Made by a program: the position numbers and the translations under genes. A DNA stretch of 64,000 nucleotides from Agaricus subrufescens (taxonomy: Eukaryota; Basidiomycota; Agaricomycetes; Agaricales; Agaricaceae), in assembly GCA_029945375.1 (NCBI GenBank), contig CM057070.1, forward strand, positions 1-64,000. The letters run 5' to 3'. How positions within the stretch are numbered: the first letter of the stretch is position 1; each line of letters opens with the position of its first letter. This document shows, one piece after another, positions 22,124 through 32,519 of this stretch. Below the pieces are notes generated by a model. That model saw nothing but the letters and a program-made list of their open reading frames with translations, ran no database searches and was not told where the DNA came from.

Positions 22124-22676
22124 TGAGTAAACTTACTTATATTTAGACAGTATAATTAGTTATGTTTCTAAAATTTTCCTTTGACCAACCAAGAGAAATC
22201 GGTAAATTAACGTAAATAACTTGGACCGTAACCGTTGTACTGGCGTAGTATAACCATAAAAAAGGATGCTTTTTTCAAAGAATGAAACTCCTTAAATTTA
22301 ACAGGGATAACTCTTTGGTAATTACTTAAAACTAATAAATCTATGTAAGTTAAGACAACGGGGATTTTTAATAGAAATATTAAATTAGAAGAAGTTGGCT
22401 ATTTGCTGGAACATCCTTAGAGCTTTAAATACTTACTTGTTGTTTTGTACCTTACTAACCTAAGGACAATTAAACTATGTAACCTTTATTAAGGGCTGTA
22501 AGTAAAATTTTTAAAGATTGGACAATCAGCAGGGAAGTTAAAAAAATTAGTGTAAGCAACTACAATATTTTAACCCCTCAACGACTATACGCCAATATCC
22601 AGATGCTTTGTATATGTATTCATACACTGGATAAAGAGATAGTCTAAACTTTTCTGAAAGGTTAAGAAAATGAAAG
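22124..22676 (+). other. rnl intron 6 (group I, no ORF)
   Basis: Exon GGCACCT joins CGATGTCGACTC as in the peptidyl-transferase region of LSU rRNA, near E. coli 2500. The 553-nt intron ends in G and shows core blocks TTGCTGGAACATCC, GGACAATCAGCAGGGA and GAGATAGTCTAAAC. No open frame is present. Confidence 0.87.
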
Positions 22677-22772
22677 CGATGTCGACTCATCCTATCCTCC
22701 GGGGGAAGAAGCTTGGAAGGGTTCGGCTGTTCGCCGATTAAAAGGGTACGTGAGTTGGGTTTAATACGACGT

Positions 22773-23059
22773 GAATATAACTAATAATGACTCGCGTCGG
22801 TAAAGGAAACTATATGCTGGAAACTCCTAAAGCTTTAAGTACTTAAAAACAAAAAAAGAGTGAAAATCTTAAAGATGTAACAATGGAAAATCAGCAGGAA
22901 ACCAAATAATATAAACTATTAAAGTAGGTTCTTCAGAGACTACACGTTTCCATCTTAATTTATTTAAGATAAGATATAGTCCGAACTAGTTAGAAATATC
23001 TAGAGGCTGGAACGTAGCTTTAATAATGCTCGAGCTGCAGTAACAAAATAACCTAAAAG
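22773..23059 (+). other. rnl intron 7 (group I, no ORF)
   Basis: Exon TAATACGACGT joins GAGTCAGTATGGTCCC. The 287-nt intron ends in G and holds ATATGCTGGAAACTCCTAAA, GAAAATCAGCAGGAAACC, TTCTTCAGAGACTACACG and GATATAGTCCGAAC, which are typical group I core segments. Confidence 0.87.
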
Positions 23060-23310
23060 GAGTCAGTATGGTCCCTATCTTCTGGAGGGACAAATAGTAA
23101 AAGGGGGCAGACCTTCTAGTACGAAAGGACCAATAGGCTGTGTTTCTCTAGTGTACCAATTGTTTTTAATTATTATAGCATAGCTATTAGCTTTGTTAAA
23201 ATAAAGAACGCATAGTTGGGTAGCCACAAACATAATAGATAAGTGCTGAATGTCTATCAAGCAAGAATCTAACCCCTAGATACTAATAGGTTTTATACAA
23301 ACCTTAATTG

Positions 23311-24580
23311 AGAAATAGAAGATTTCTAGATAGGCTACAAATGAAAGTACTGTAAAGTATTTAGTTTAGTAGTACTAATTTATAAAAAAAACTGAATGAT
23401 GAGGATTAATAAACTTTAATTTAACGCCCTTCTAGCTAACGAAGCTAACGAAGCTAATTTAGTCTGCTCAAAAAACAAAAAGCTAAAAGTAGCTAACTAC
23501 TTTTCTAGTAGCTGCGTATATACTAACGCCTAGCAGACACGCTTTTAAAAGGGGGAATAAACCTAATTTGGTAAGGGACTTACCCTGGGAGTAAGGATTT
23601 GCGAGTTCGAGTCTCGCTTCCCCCTCTTGCTCTATTATTTCAATTTACTTCTTGGCTTTAATTAGTTTCAAACTAAATATTTCCTAATAAGTTCCTTATT
23701 TAGACTTAGTTATTGACACATTAAAATTTTAATTTCTTTTTCTTTGGATTTAAAAGTTCCTATAACTGAAGTAGCCTAAAATTAAGCTGTTGTATCTTTT
23801 TCCATCGCAGCTAAAATAATTGAAAAATAAAAATATTTCATCAAAAAAATGAAAAATAATAACAGATAAATAACAATTTCTTCTTTATTATAGACCTCTT
23901 AAGTGTTACACGGTTACAATTTAACTCCTACTGTAGGAACTAGATTTAAATAAACAAAAAACAAAAAACATTAGCAATGGTCCAATTAGCTTATTACCTG
24001 TTTTTATTTTATAAAAGGATTACTTCGGTAAGATGGGTGAGATGAAGTACCTAGTAAGGTTAGTTACCTTTATTTGAAAAACTTTATCTGGAAAAACTTT
24101 CTATTATTTAAAATATTTAACCATCGATTGGTTTAGTGAGTTATATTCCCCTTTTTTTGTTAACTACCTCACAATATTTATAAACTTTATCCCACTTTTA
24201 GTGGGTTATGCAAAATTTTCCGGCTTAGTAAAATTTACTTATAACTATTCCAAATTAGATAATTAAATAATAATGAAAGTACTAAAAAACAACAAAATTT
24301 GAGCTAGTGTGTACCTTTAGAGTTAAAGATAATAAAATTGTTTTTTGTTTTTGTTTCAAATTTACATTAAAGAAAGTTCTAAGGCTAAATTAAAAAAATA
24401 GTTAAGCCACATTTCCATCCTAGCTTTTATTTTATTTTAAACTTAAAATTTAAATTTAGCTTAAGCTATTACACAAAAGTATTCCTACAATGCAGTAGAA
24501 CTAGGGACGCTACGTTCAAAAAAGCATTTAAATAGCTCCCTACCTAACTTATTAGAGCAGATTAGAAAAAAATTTTTTAA
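23311..24580. other. Spacer around trnP
   Basis: Apart from trnP (23551-23625), I see only AT-rich sequence, TAGC-type micro-repeats (GCTAACGAAGCTAACGAAGC near 23442) and a poly-A/C tract near 23950. No coding signal. Confidence 0.5.
23551..23625 (+). tRNA. trnP: tRNA-Pro (UGG)
   Basis: Acceptor GGGGGAA/TTCCCCC, anticodon stem CTTAC/GTAAG around CCTGGGA (anticodon TGG), T arm GCGAG/CTCGC. Confidence 0.92.
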
Positions 24581-24653
24581 GGTCTTATGGCTGAGTGGTT
24601 TAAGCGAGGTACTGTTAATACTTTTTACAGGGGTTCGAACCCCCTTAAGGCCT
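24581..24653 (+). tRNA. trnN: tRNA-Asn (GUU)
   Basis: Acceptor GGTCTTA/TAAGGCC, D arm GCTGAGTGGTTTAAGC, anticodon loop CTGTTAA (GTT) on a stem AGGTA/TACTT with one G-T pair, T arm AGGGG/CCCCT. Confidence 0.88.
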
Positions 24654-24794
24654 ATTTATTAAAAAAGTATCCCTATCTAGCCTTTCCTAGTATAAGAGCT
24701 ATAAAGCAAGTAAGTGGGCCCCCAAAAGAGAAAAGAAGGGTGTCAGCTGCTACCTTTATAGTAGCTAAAATTTTAGCAATGCACACTATCAAGT

Positions 24795-24832
24795 ATATAA
24801 TTATATTTGACTATTAAAGTCAGTGCTCTAAC
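24795..24832 (-). pseudogene. tRNA-like relic (5' half)
   Basis: On the minus strand GTTAAAGTAATCCTAGTAGT followed by TAGAGCACTGACTTTAATAG resembles the acceptor, D arm and part of the anticodon arm of a Lys-like tRNA. The anticodon loop is shortened and no T arm or matching acceptor follows. Confidence 0.35.
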
Positions 24833-25056
24833 TACTAGGATTACTTTAACAAAAATAGGATAGGTATCTAATAGAATCTAGCAGCGGTACTGCTATTTTA
24901 TTGGCCTTATTTCATAAGTGAAATCAAATTCAAAGAAAAAAAGTCGGAGTTAAAAAATGAAGCTATTCTGAGCAGTAGCTAATTTCTACTTAAAAAATTT
25001 TAATAACAACTAAAAGTAGCCTAAAGGCAGTAAATAAAAATGGAAATAATTAGACA

Positions 25057-25128
25057 GCCGAAATAGTTTAATTGGTAAAACGGACTCCTTGTAAGATTTT
25101 AATATTGGTTCAAGTCCAGTTTTCGGCA
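25057..25128 (+). tRNA. trnT: tRNA-Thr (UGU)
   Basis: Acceptor GCCGAAA/TTTCGGC, D arm GTTTAATTGGTAAAAC and anticodon loop CTTGTAA (TGT). The anticodon stem GACTC/GATTT has one C-T mismatch. The T arm contains GGTTCAAGTCC. Confidence 0.85.
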
Positions 25129-25369
25129 AAACAAATTTAATTCTCGTCTTTGGCGCCTAAGTACAGAGTAGTTAATAGATACTGGCAGTTTAAGCGGCTA
25201 GTCGCGCTTTTTAGTAGAAACTTCTTGCTTAGGCTCAAAGCATCAGCGTAGCTGCGCAACTAAATAGTTAGGATTATGCCTGCTTCGTTGCTAGAGTATA
25301 AGCTTCGCTAAATTAAAATTCGTAGTAATCTTCTTGCCTAAAATGCTAGTCTAAATTTTTTACTTTTTG

Positions 25370-25442
25370 TGAGTTGTAGTTTAATTGGAAAAACACCATT
25401 TTTTGGTAATGGCTTATACCAGTTCGAATCCGGTCAACTCAG
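25370..25442 (+). tRNA. trnQ: tRNA-Gln (UUG)
   Basis: Acceptor TGAGTTG/CAACTCA, anticodon stem CCATT/AATGG around TTTTGGT (anticodon TTG), T arm with GTTCGAATC. Confidence 0.9.
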
Positions 25443-25564
25443 TTAATATTTTCTGCCTAGTTTAGTTGTAAATAAGTTTTCTATTTTTCTACTAAAAGTA
25501 GTAACTAATTTAAGCTAATATAGTTAGGCTTAGGCTCCAACTTAAATCACTTCTGTTTTACTCA

Positions 25565-25636
25565 AAGAGTGTAGTATAATTGGTAGTATCGTGATCTCCA
25601 AAATCATTGGTAGGTGTTCGAGCCACCTCACTCTTG
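25565..25636 (+). tRNA. trnW: tRNA-Trp (CCA)
   Basis: Acceptor AAGAGTG/CACTCTT, anticodon stem GTGAT/ATCAT around the loop CTCCAAA, anticodon CCA. Fungal mitochondria that read UGA as Trp usually have UCA here. No intact tRNA-Trp(UCA) was found in the window, yet several intron ORFs need UGA as Trp. Confidence 0.9.
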
Positions 25637-25880
25637 AAAAGTCTAGTTAGCTTCTAGTATTAGTTGTAACTCAAAATGGTTCTTCTAGCTACTACTAAAA
25701 GTAGTAATTAAGTTAGGCTAATATAGCTAGGCTAGAACCGATAGTTGCCCTAAAATTTAAATAAGTATGGGTTACGTAAAATAGCGGTGTAAAACTAAGC
25801 TGCAGCGAAGCTAGTTAACCGCGAACGCTAATAGCAACGAAGAAGGATAGAATATATTTTAATTTAACTTATCTTACAAA

Positions 25881-25953
25881 GGGCCCTTAGCTTAATAGGT
25901 AGAGTATCTAATTGTCAATTAGAGCGGTTTCAGTTCGAATCTGGAAGGGCTCG
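25881..25953 (+). tRNA. trnD: tRNA-Asp (GUC)
   Basis: Acceptor GGGCCCT/AGGGCTC, anticodon stem TCTAA/TTAGA around TTGTCAA (anticodon GTC), T arm TTCAG/CTGGA. Confidence 0.92.
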
Positions 25954-26219
25954 TTTTATATTCGATTTTATAGTCCAACGAAGTTGCTACGCAAAGATTA
26001 ATTTAGATGAACGCATAAAACTAACGCTTTTGAGTATTTACCTTAGAAGCCTTACTTATTGTGACTACTCTAGCCTACATTTAGCTACAATTTAGTAAAT
26101 TAACTAAATTATTAGATTATTAATTCAGCTAGTCTAGGTGTTAAATTTTAGTAGCTAAACTACGCTATTTTTATCTTAGTCACTGCGGTAGTAGCTAGCT
26201 AAACTTTTTCTAAACTAAA

Positions 26220-26292
26220 GTTCTCTTAGTTCAACTGGTTAAAACAGCATTCTTCTAAAGTGCGAATTTTGGTTCGAGTCCAAAAGAGAATT
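26220..26292 (+). tRNA. trnR: tRNA-Arg (UCU)
   Basis: Acceptor GTTCTCT/AGAGAAT, anticodon stem GCATT/AGTGC around CTTCTAA (anticodon TCT), T arm TTTGG/CCAAA. Confidence 0.9.
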
Positions 26293-26806
26293 AAATTTTA
26301 ATTAGCTAGAATTTCAGTATCTAATTGCCAAAGATGCTTCTACCCTAGTTAGCCTTATTAAAGCTAGTTTGGCAGCTAGAATTAAGTTTTAAGTGGTTTA
26401 GTTGCTTCTGGTAAATTAACTTGAAAAGGAAAATACTACTAGCCTCTCGGCTAATTTTGTTAACCTTTTAGAAACTATAACTATAAGAAATTTAAATTAA
26501 ACAATCTTAAAACGAATTTACCCCAATTAGAAAACAAAAATTTTTAACAACCAAATATAATTTAATTAGCTATTAAAATCTAAATATAAAAGTCTATTTT
26601 GCTGCTTGTATTTAGAATCTAGCTGTACGTTAAGCTTACTGGCTAAAACTTAGTTAGTTTCTATTTGCTTATATGTGGCACTAATTTGTAGCGAAGCCTA
26701 AGCAATTAGCTAGCTAAAAAAAACAAACAAAAAAATAATTTATAGACAAATTTGACATCTAAGTTCAATTTATCAAAATGAACAATTAACAATTAATTTT
26801 TTAAAA
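26293..26806. other. Spacer before rps3
   Basis: AT-rich with scattered AGCTAG-type micro-repeats and an AAACAAACAAAAAAATAA tract at about 26718. No gene seen. Confidence 0.5.
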
Positions 26807-27929
26807 ATGAAAAAAACAATAACAAATATTAAACAAGGATTAATACCCTTATTTAAAAATCCTAGCTCTAGTTGCAATGAAGTAAAAGAAAAAGACTTAC
26901 ACTTAGTAGAAAACACGAGAAATTTTAAGTTCCAGCCACAAGCAACTCAGAATCTCGAGAAAATCAACCTTTTTAATCCTAATAATTTAAATAATTTAGT
27001 TTTTTTATCTAAAAAAGGAAGTCAAAAAATTAACCCTAATATTATTAGTTATGATTTCCCTATCAAAAAGACAGAGTGGAGCAGTAGCGAAGCGAGTTTT
27101 AAATATAATATAGTAACTGATATGAATAAATTTATTACTAATAATGTTTCTAAGTTATTAGCTTATTTTTTTAAATCTATATATTGTTTAATAAGTAAAC
27201 CTGTTATTATAACTACTCCAGATAAAGTAAAAATTCAATTATTTTATTTTTTATGTATACCTAAAATTTTTGTAGTTAAAAATTTAAGAGGAGGTCTTTA
27301 TGCTTTAATCTTTGGAGAAAAAAAAAATTAAAATTAATAATTTAATTAATCAAAAGAAAAGAAGACCGACTTTAGTGAGAAACAAAAAAGTTATAAATGT
27401 TTTAAACAAATTAACTCAAAGCGTTTTAACTAAAGTTTATCCTTATAAATTTAAAAACATTTGTAATATTTTGAGTAAGTACTTTAATAAACCTATTGAA
27501 TTAGAATTAATTAGATTACATCAACCTTTTTATGATAGTAATATTTTAGTTAATTTCTTAGCTTTAAATATTAATAAAAAAAAAAATATTCGAACTAGTA
27601 TACATAAATTCTATAAAAGAAATTTTATTAAGTCTAATAAAACTACTAGTTTGCCTCCGCTAATGAATTTTTTAGGAAGTTCTTCTAATTTTGAGAATAT
27701 TTATGATCCTTTTAGTTTTGATAATGCTTCACAGATATCTGGTTTAAATATAAAAATCGGCGGAAGATTAATGAGACAACCTATTATACCTAAGAAAACA
27801 GTTACAAAATTTGAAAAAGGATTTACAGCTAAAGGTAAAGTTAATTATCTAGATATAGCAAGTTTGACACATAAAAATAGAAAAGGTGCATTTACAATTA
27901 CAGTTAAATCTGGACAAACAACAAAATAA
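26807..27929 (+). CDS. rps3: Ribosomal protein S3, frame broken at A10
   Basis: Mitochondrial small-subunit ribosomal protein S3. The N-terminal frame (26807-27331, start MKKTITNIKQGLIPLF) and the C-terminal frame (27312-27929) overlap by 20 bases. They are joined if one base is gained or lost in the A10 run at 27318-27327. The C-terminus ISGLNIKIGGRLMRQPIIPK and the FEKGFTAKGKVNYLDIASLT segment are typical of fungal mitochondrial S3. It stands alone outside rnl, as in basidiomycetes. A TAGCGAAGCGAG micro-repeat at 27083-27096 lies within the coding sequence. A sequencing error is the simplest explanation of the break. Confidence 0.88.
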
Positions 27930-28263
27930 AGTTAGTTGCTTTAAATAGCTAGCAGGACAAATTAAGATAATTACGCTTAGTTATAATTGACGTAACTAGT
28001 CGATAGCTTAACCGCGTGATTTATGATTAGCGAAGCCGCTAAATATTTGACATAAAGCAAGTAGTCTAGATGCTAACCTTAAGTAATAGTAAAGAGAATT
28101 AGAAAATTTTATAATAATTTTTTCGTTGCCTTTTTTTTAATGAATCGATAGCCCCCCACCCACAATCTTATATAAATTAGCTAGATGGTTAGCTACCCTT
28201 GGTGATCTTCCGTTTGCTCGTATAGTGATACGCTATATGCTACACCTAGACCTAATTAAAGCA
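27930..28263. other. Spacer with C6 motif 3' of rps3
   Basis: AGCCCCCCACCCAC at 28150-28163 lies about 220 bases after the rps3 stop, in sense orientation. Otherwise AT-rich with TAGC-type repeats. Confidence 0.5.
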
Positions 28264-28339
28264 AGGGTTAAGTATACAGATGGTTCTGTAGTAGACCTGC
28301 AAAGTCTAACACTTAAGGTTCAATTCCTTCTTAACTCTA
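28264..28339 (+). tRNA. trnC: tRNA-Cys (GCA)
   Basis: Acceptor AGGGTTA/TAACTCT, anticodon stem TAGAC/GTCTA around CTGCAAA (anticodon GCA), T arm containing GGTTCAATTCC. Confidence 0.9.
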
Positions 28340-28644
28340 ATTAACTACCACCCCTAACTTATCTATTAGTTATAAAACTAACTAGCTTTGCTTTAGCTAA
28401 AAGTAGCAGTAATAATTAGCAGCTAGCAAGTTTTTAGTAAACTAATGCTGTTATAGGTTAGCTATTTAGCTAGTTACCAAGTAACTATTTTTTATCTAGC
28501 CTGAATATGTTATAAAATAGGACCTCTAGCTTAGCACTACAACTTTGTTGAAGTCATAGCATAGTTATGATACTACTTTGTTGAAGTTTTACGTTAGATA
28601 CTTTTTTATCTTAAAAGAGATAATATTTCTGAAAATTTTATTAA

Positions 28645-28727
28645 GCGAACATGTTGTAATGGTAAACAAGTTCCTCTTAAGAAGGAGTGGGTGAAAACCC
28701 GTAAGAGTTCAAGTCTCTTTGTTCGTA
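28645..28727 (+). tRNA. trnL: tRNA-Leu (UAA)
   Basis: Acceptor GCGAACA/TGTTCGT, anticodon stem TTCCT/AGGAG around CTTAAGA (anticodon TAA), a long variable arm (TGGGTGAAAACCCG) as in Leu tRNAs, T arm AAGAG/CTCTT. Confidence 0.92.
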
Positions 28728-29193
28728 GTTGTTTCAAAGATAGTGTTCCCCTTCCTAAATTTAAACTAGGTAGGCTATGCTAGGAAGGCTAGTATTAGCC
28801 TTAGAAGACTAAAATTAGTTATATACTTATTGTAATTGCAATTAATTATCTTTATATTAGTTACATACGTTTGCTTAAATAGCTAATAAAGCAAAATCTA
28901 CAAAAGCTACGTACAACTATTACTTAAATTTTACCACTTTTAGTTTAAAGGGAATTATTATCCGAAAAACAAAACCCAATAAGTCCTAACAAAAAGGGAC
29001 TAATTTAGTTAACCGCTAAAAAATATATACTTTATATCGTACACATTAGTTTATACTAAGCATTTCTAATTAGCTCAAAATAGCTTATATCGGAGTTATT
29101 TGAGCAGTTTTTGATTATAAAAAATATCAAACTAATCCAACATAAGTAAATAGCTTAAAAAGACTACAATTAAAGTAGTTAGCTACTACAAAG
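28728..29193. other. Spacer before the plasmid-derived island
   Basis: AT-rich and without recognisable genes. It marks the change from the tRNA/rps3 block to plasmid-derived sequence. Confidence 0.5.
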
Positions 29194-30117
29194 TTGAAAA
29201 TAGAAATAACAACAACAAAAAAAGCTACTAGTTTAGTAAAATTACAAAAACTTAATACAAATACTAAAATGAAATTCATATTAGGAATAGCAAATAAACT
29301 TAAACTAGGTTTAATCAAAATTTTTTCAATAGCTTATATTAAATTTAAGTCTTTTACGACTTTTATTCAAGCTAATTTCTTCTCATTATCACTTTTTTCT
29401 AAAAAGATTTTTAATCTTTTATTTATTTTTAAAGATAAAATGAATTCTAAGTTAATTAAATTTATAATAGAATATACATACATTATAGTATTAATACTCT
29501 TAGTTATTTTAATAGAACTAGAATTTGATACTCCCTCTATTTCTTGCTCCTTAATCTTACTAACTATTTTATTTATTTATAAAGCAAATAAATATATTAT
29601 ATTAATATATGGCATAGCTTATACTATAGATTATTTTAATATTAATATTAATACCAGTTATCTTTACTCAGTAGTAGTATTAAGTATGCTTATTTTTTTC
29701 ATATTTCAAAATGAAAAAAATTTTAATTACAAAATTAGTTACTTAGAAAAAAAAATACTTTACTCTGTATTAGGTTTATTATCTGTTACAACTTTATTAT
29801 TTTTATTTGATATTTCTTTAATAGAAACAATATTCATTGATGGTACTGAGGTTGAAAATAGTCAAAATATAGTTGCAGAAGATAAAGGTAAAGAGGTAGA
29901 AAGTAATCCAAATACAGAATCAAAAAGCAATCTGTATAAAAAAGCATTTTTAGTATCTAGTGTCTTAACAGGAGCTGATTTGGCAGCTAAAAGTGTTCAA
30001 CCTAAAAATCTTAAGCAAATAGCAAAAGCTCTAGCTGCAGGAGGTGCAGCGGGAGCACTTGTATTTATAAGTGTTATTTATTTGTATGTTGGGGTTGAAA
30101 TCTTAAAAACTTTTTAA
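29194..30117 (+). CDS. Plasmid-type membrane protein ORF (307 aa)
   Basis: I do not recognise a function. The protein has several predicted membrane helices in residues 85-215, ending in a FDISLIETIFIDGTE block. An acidic, Asn/Glu-rich linker follows, then a Gly/Ala-rich hydrophobic hairpin (KALAAGGAAGALVFISVIYL) at the C-terminus. The minus-strand ORF at 42335-43546 has the same layout, including LDFQILETIYCEDTS at the matching place. The first start codon at 29194 is TTG; an ATG at 29269 is an alternative. After the stop, another frame (about 30160-30375) continues the family's C-terminal part, so the gene may be truncated by decay. Confidence 0.6.
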   Translation: MKIEITTTKKATSLVKLQKLNTNTKMKFILGIANKLKLGLIKIFSIAYIKFKSFTTFIQANFFSLSLFSKKIFNLLFIFKDKMNSKLIKFIIEYTYIIVLILLVILIELEFDTPSISCSLILLTILFIYKANKYIILIYGIAYTIDYFNININTSYLYSVVVLSMLIFFIFQNEKNFNYKISYLEKKILYSVLGLLSVTTLLFLFDISLIETIFIDGTEVENSQNIVAEDKGKEVESNPNTESKSNLYKKAFLVSSVLTGADLAAKSVQPKNLKQIAKALAAGGAAGALVFISVIYLYVGVEILKTF

Positions 30118-30376
30118 TAGATTTGGATTCTAATTATAATACTAAACAAATAGATTAAAATCCCACAACAGATCAGGGTGCAAATCCATATTCATCTTCA
30201 TCTTCAACTTCATCTTCTAATATAGGAAATAGTACTACTCGATCTTCGTTAAATATTCCTTTAGTTATTTTACTTAGCACTTTACTAATCTTTCATAATT
30301 TAGAAGTGAGTTTAATAATTAATATTTTCCTTATTATTATAAGACTATTCTTTCATTCTCAGTTAACAAACTCTTA
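30118..30376 (+). pseudogene. Detached C-terminal part of the membrane ORF
   Basis: In another frame after one TAA, a Ser-rich tract (SSSSSTSSSNIGNS) is followed by LVILLSTLLIFHNLEVSLII. This matches the C-terminal LLSMLDSLLIFNSLELSLMI block of the ORF at 42335-43546. A frameshift and a stop separate it from 29194-30117. Confidence 0.55.
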
Positions 30377-30780
30377 ATTTAACTAAATTTTTAATTCACC
30401 TTAAAAAAAAGGATTAATTTTGAATTTTTAATAAATTTTAACCCCCCACCTAAAAATAAAAGTCGGTTAAGTAGAAGAGAGAGTATTTTTTTTATCTTTG
30501 CTTTAAAATAAATTTATAATATTACACTAAATTTACTACAACACATAATTTTACTAATTTTAACAAAAATGAAAATCTTAAAAATCACCAATTTTGTATT
30601 TTTTATAAATTATGACAAAAATAAAAAAGGTCTATTTTAATAATTTTACAAAACTCTCTAATTAATTTCTTCAAGATTTAGAGAGTTTGATTATAAATAA
30701 GAAACTGGGGTCTACTTAAAATATTTTTTAATATTAACATCTTTAATTAAAAGGGGCGGGTAATCTAACAATAAAAGAAA
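30377..30780. other. Spacer with C6 motif
   Basis: AACCCCCCACC at 30440-30450 follows the decayed C-terminal reading frame. The rest is AT-rich with no coding signal. Confidence 0.5.
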
Positions 30781-32512
30781 TTAATTTCTAATAATTTTAT
30801 CTTCTGTTACAACATATGGTTTAGTACCAATTAATATATTATCAGAATTGTATATCAACTCTCTCTTATTATTAGTTTGCTGAATTGTATAAACTTGATC
30901 TTTAATATAAATTGTAGAATCACTTATCGATTTAAACCATTTTTCTTGGTTTTTAACTAATGTGTAATCTTTATTTAATAATTGATCAAAATCTAATTCA
31001 GTTAAAGTGGATAATCCATCTTTATTTAGGCCTTTGATTTTAAAAATTAGTTCATTATCTTTCTTCTTCAAGAAATAACACTTAGGAGATATAAAAATCC
31101 CTTTAGTAGATACATTTTCTAATTTTAACTTTCCTAATTCTTTTTGATTAACTATACCAGGTATTAAATTATTCATTTCATCTGGATTTAAATTAGTATA
31201 AATTGAATCTGTATCAGTGTAAAATAATTTGATTTTAGGATTATTTTTAAACTGAGACATTACTATTCTTGCATAACTTGTAATAGCACTTGCAATTGCA
31301 ACATTAACATTATGATTTTCAGATCCATTATCTAAATCAGTTTTAAAGTAATTAAGTTCTAATTCTATTAAATATGAATCAGATAAATCTGTAATACTTA
31401 TTATTTGACCAGAATTATATTTTTCAAAATTAGCATAATCCTGTTTATTAACTATTTCAGTAGATGTAATTCTATAATCCATTCCAAATCTACCATATAA
31501 ACTATTCATAATGATTTTAGCTATATAATTCATTGGATTAGATTTATCATATTGAAGTCTCATTTCATATAATGTATTAATGAAATCTTTAAAAATAAAT
31601 TTTTGCTCAAAAGTATAACCCCATAAGATTTCAAATTTATAACCGAATTTAATGGCATTATCCATTTCTGGAGAGAATAACATATCTTTATATGTTCCCA
31701 ATGCCGCAACTGTTCTTAAACCTGATTTAGTTTGAACATGCGTTTGCAATATGGGATGTTTTAAATCCATAGGTGTAGTAATCTTACAATAGAAGAAACC
31801 AAATTCATCATGATTTATTATTCTAATGTCTCCCTCAAAGTAAGTTGGTTTACCAACAGGCATTGGAAATTTTGCCATTACTGATGGATATAATGAATTT
31901 ACATCATATGCATAAACTAACTCATCTGTAAGATTTTTAGGGATAAACATATCAGTTGCACCTCCAGTATAACCTAATTTAATGTTTTTAGATATTTTAC
32001 CACTTAGTTGTGCAATAAAATAAGATTTTTTTTTTTAATAAAGTTCTAAAAATACCAAAACTTAATGAGGGTAAGGTAGGATATTTATTAATATTAATTT
32101 TAAAGTTATCAAAGATTAACTGATTAAATTTAACTAATATCTGATGTAAACTGATACAATCTTGATTACAATACTTAATTGCTTCATTTCTTAATGACCA
32201 GTTATTTTTAAAATAAATACAATAATCTAAATATTCATCTAGAGTTATACCTTCAAAATATTTAAATGCAGGAACTTCACCTATGTAATTTAAATTACTT
32301 AATGTAACAAATTTATGAGGAAAAATTCCTTTTTGAGTATTAACTCCAAAACTTATAGCTAATTTTCTTAAACTCATTAATAATAATTGTAAACTATCTC
32401 TAAATTCCAAACTATAAACATTAATTTTATTGTCCATTTCCTTTTTTAAAACAAAATTTAATGTAACAGAAATCAGTCTACCTTTATTAACAATTGTACT
32501 ACATATTCCCAA
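30781..32512 (-). pseudogene. dpo: Plasmid family B DNA polymerase, 5'-truncated, one frameshift
   Basis: Encodes the exonuclease III region and the whole polymerase domain of a protein-primed DNA polymerase of fungal linear plasmids. Motifs in order: YCNQDCISLHQIL (Exo III), YAYDVNSLYPSVMAKFPMPV (motif A), IIMNSLYGRFGM (motif B), LFYTDTDSIYTN (motif C), then a KxY-like region. Two frames (31997-32512 and 30781-31950) join if the T11 run at 32026-32036 changes by one base. The sequence between them (SYFIAQLSGKISKN, YTGGATD) is clearly coding. The protein starts abruptly at 32512, lacking Exo I and II, where it meets the RNA polymerase gene on the other strand. The motifs are intact, so decay looks recent or partly artefactual. 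Confidence 0.85.
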
Positions 32513-32519
32513 TTTGGTT

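Larger units (their letters stand above)
13480..23310 (+). rRNA. rnl: Large subunit ribosomal RNA with seven group I introns
   Basis: Conserved LSU blocks appear in order: AAATCAACCGAGACTCC, GCTAGCTGGTTTTCTACGAA, CTAAACCGACACAGGT, CCTAAGGTAGCAAAAT, GACGGGAAGACCCTATGCAG, GGGGCGGTCG, TTACGCTAGGGAT, AACAGGCTGAT, TTCGGCTGTTCGCCGATTAA and CTAGTACGAAAGGACC. Exons by conservation plus the T/G splice rule are about 13480-14749, 16277-17719, 18659-18684, 19997-20596, 20899-20916, 22073-22123, 22677-22772 and 23060-23310. The outer ends are estimates good to perhaps 50 bases. Exons 3 and 5 are only 26 and 18 nt. An AT-rich expansion with repeated ATCAACCGATATCG lies at 16806-16990. Confidence 0.93.

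Noticed and set aside
24587..24817. A 76-codon open frame over trnN
   Set aside because: It translates the tRNA itself and low-complexity flank, with no protein-like features.
26807..27929. Programmed frameshifting in rps3
   Set aside because: Possible, but the same kind of break at seven other homopolymers makes base-calling error or slippage a simpler explanation; kept only as a caution.
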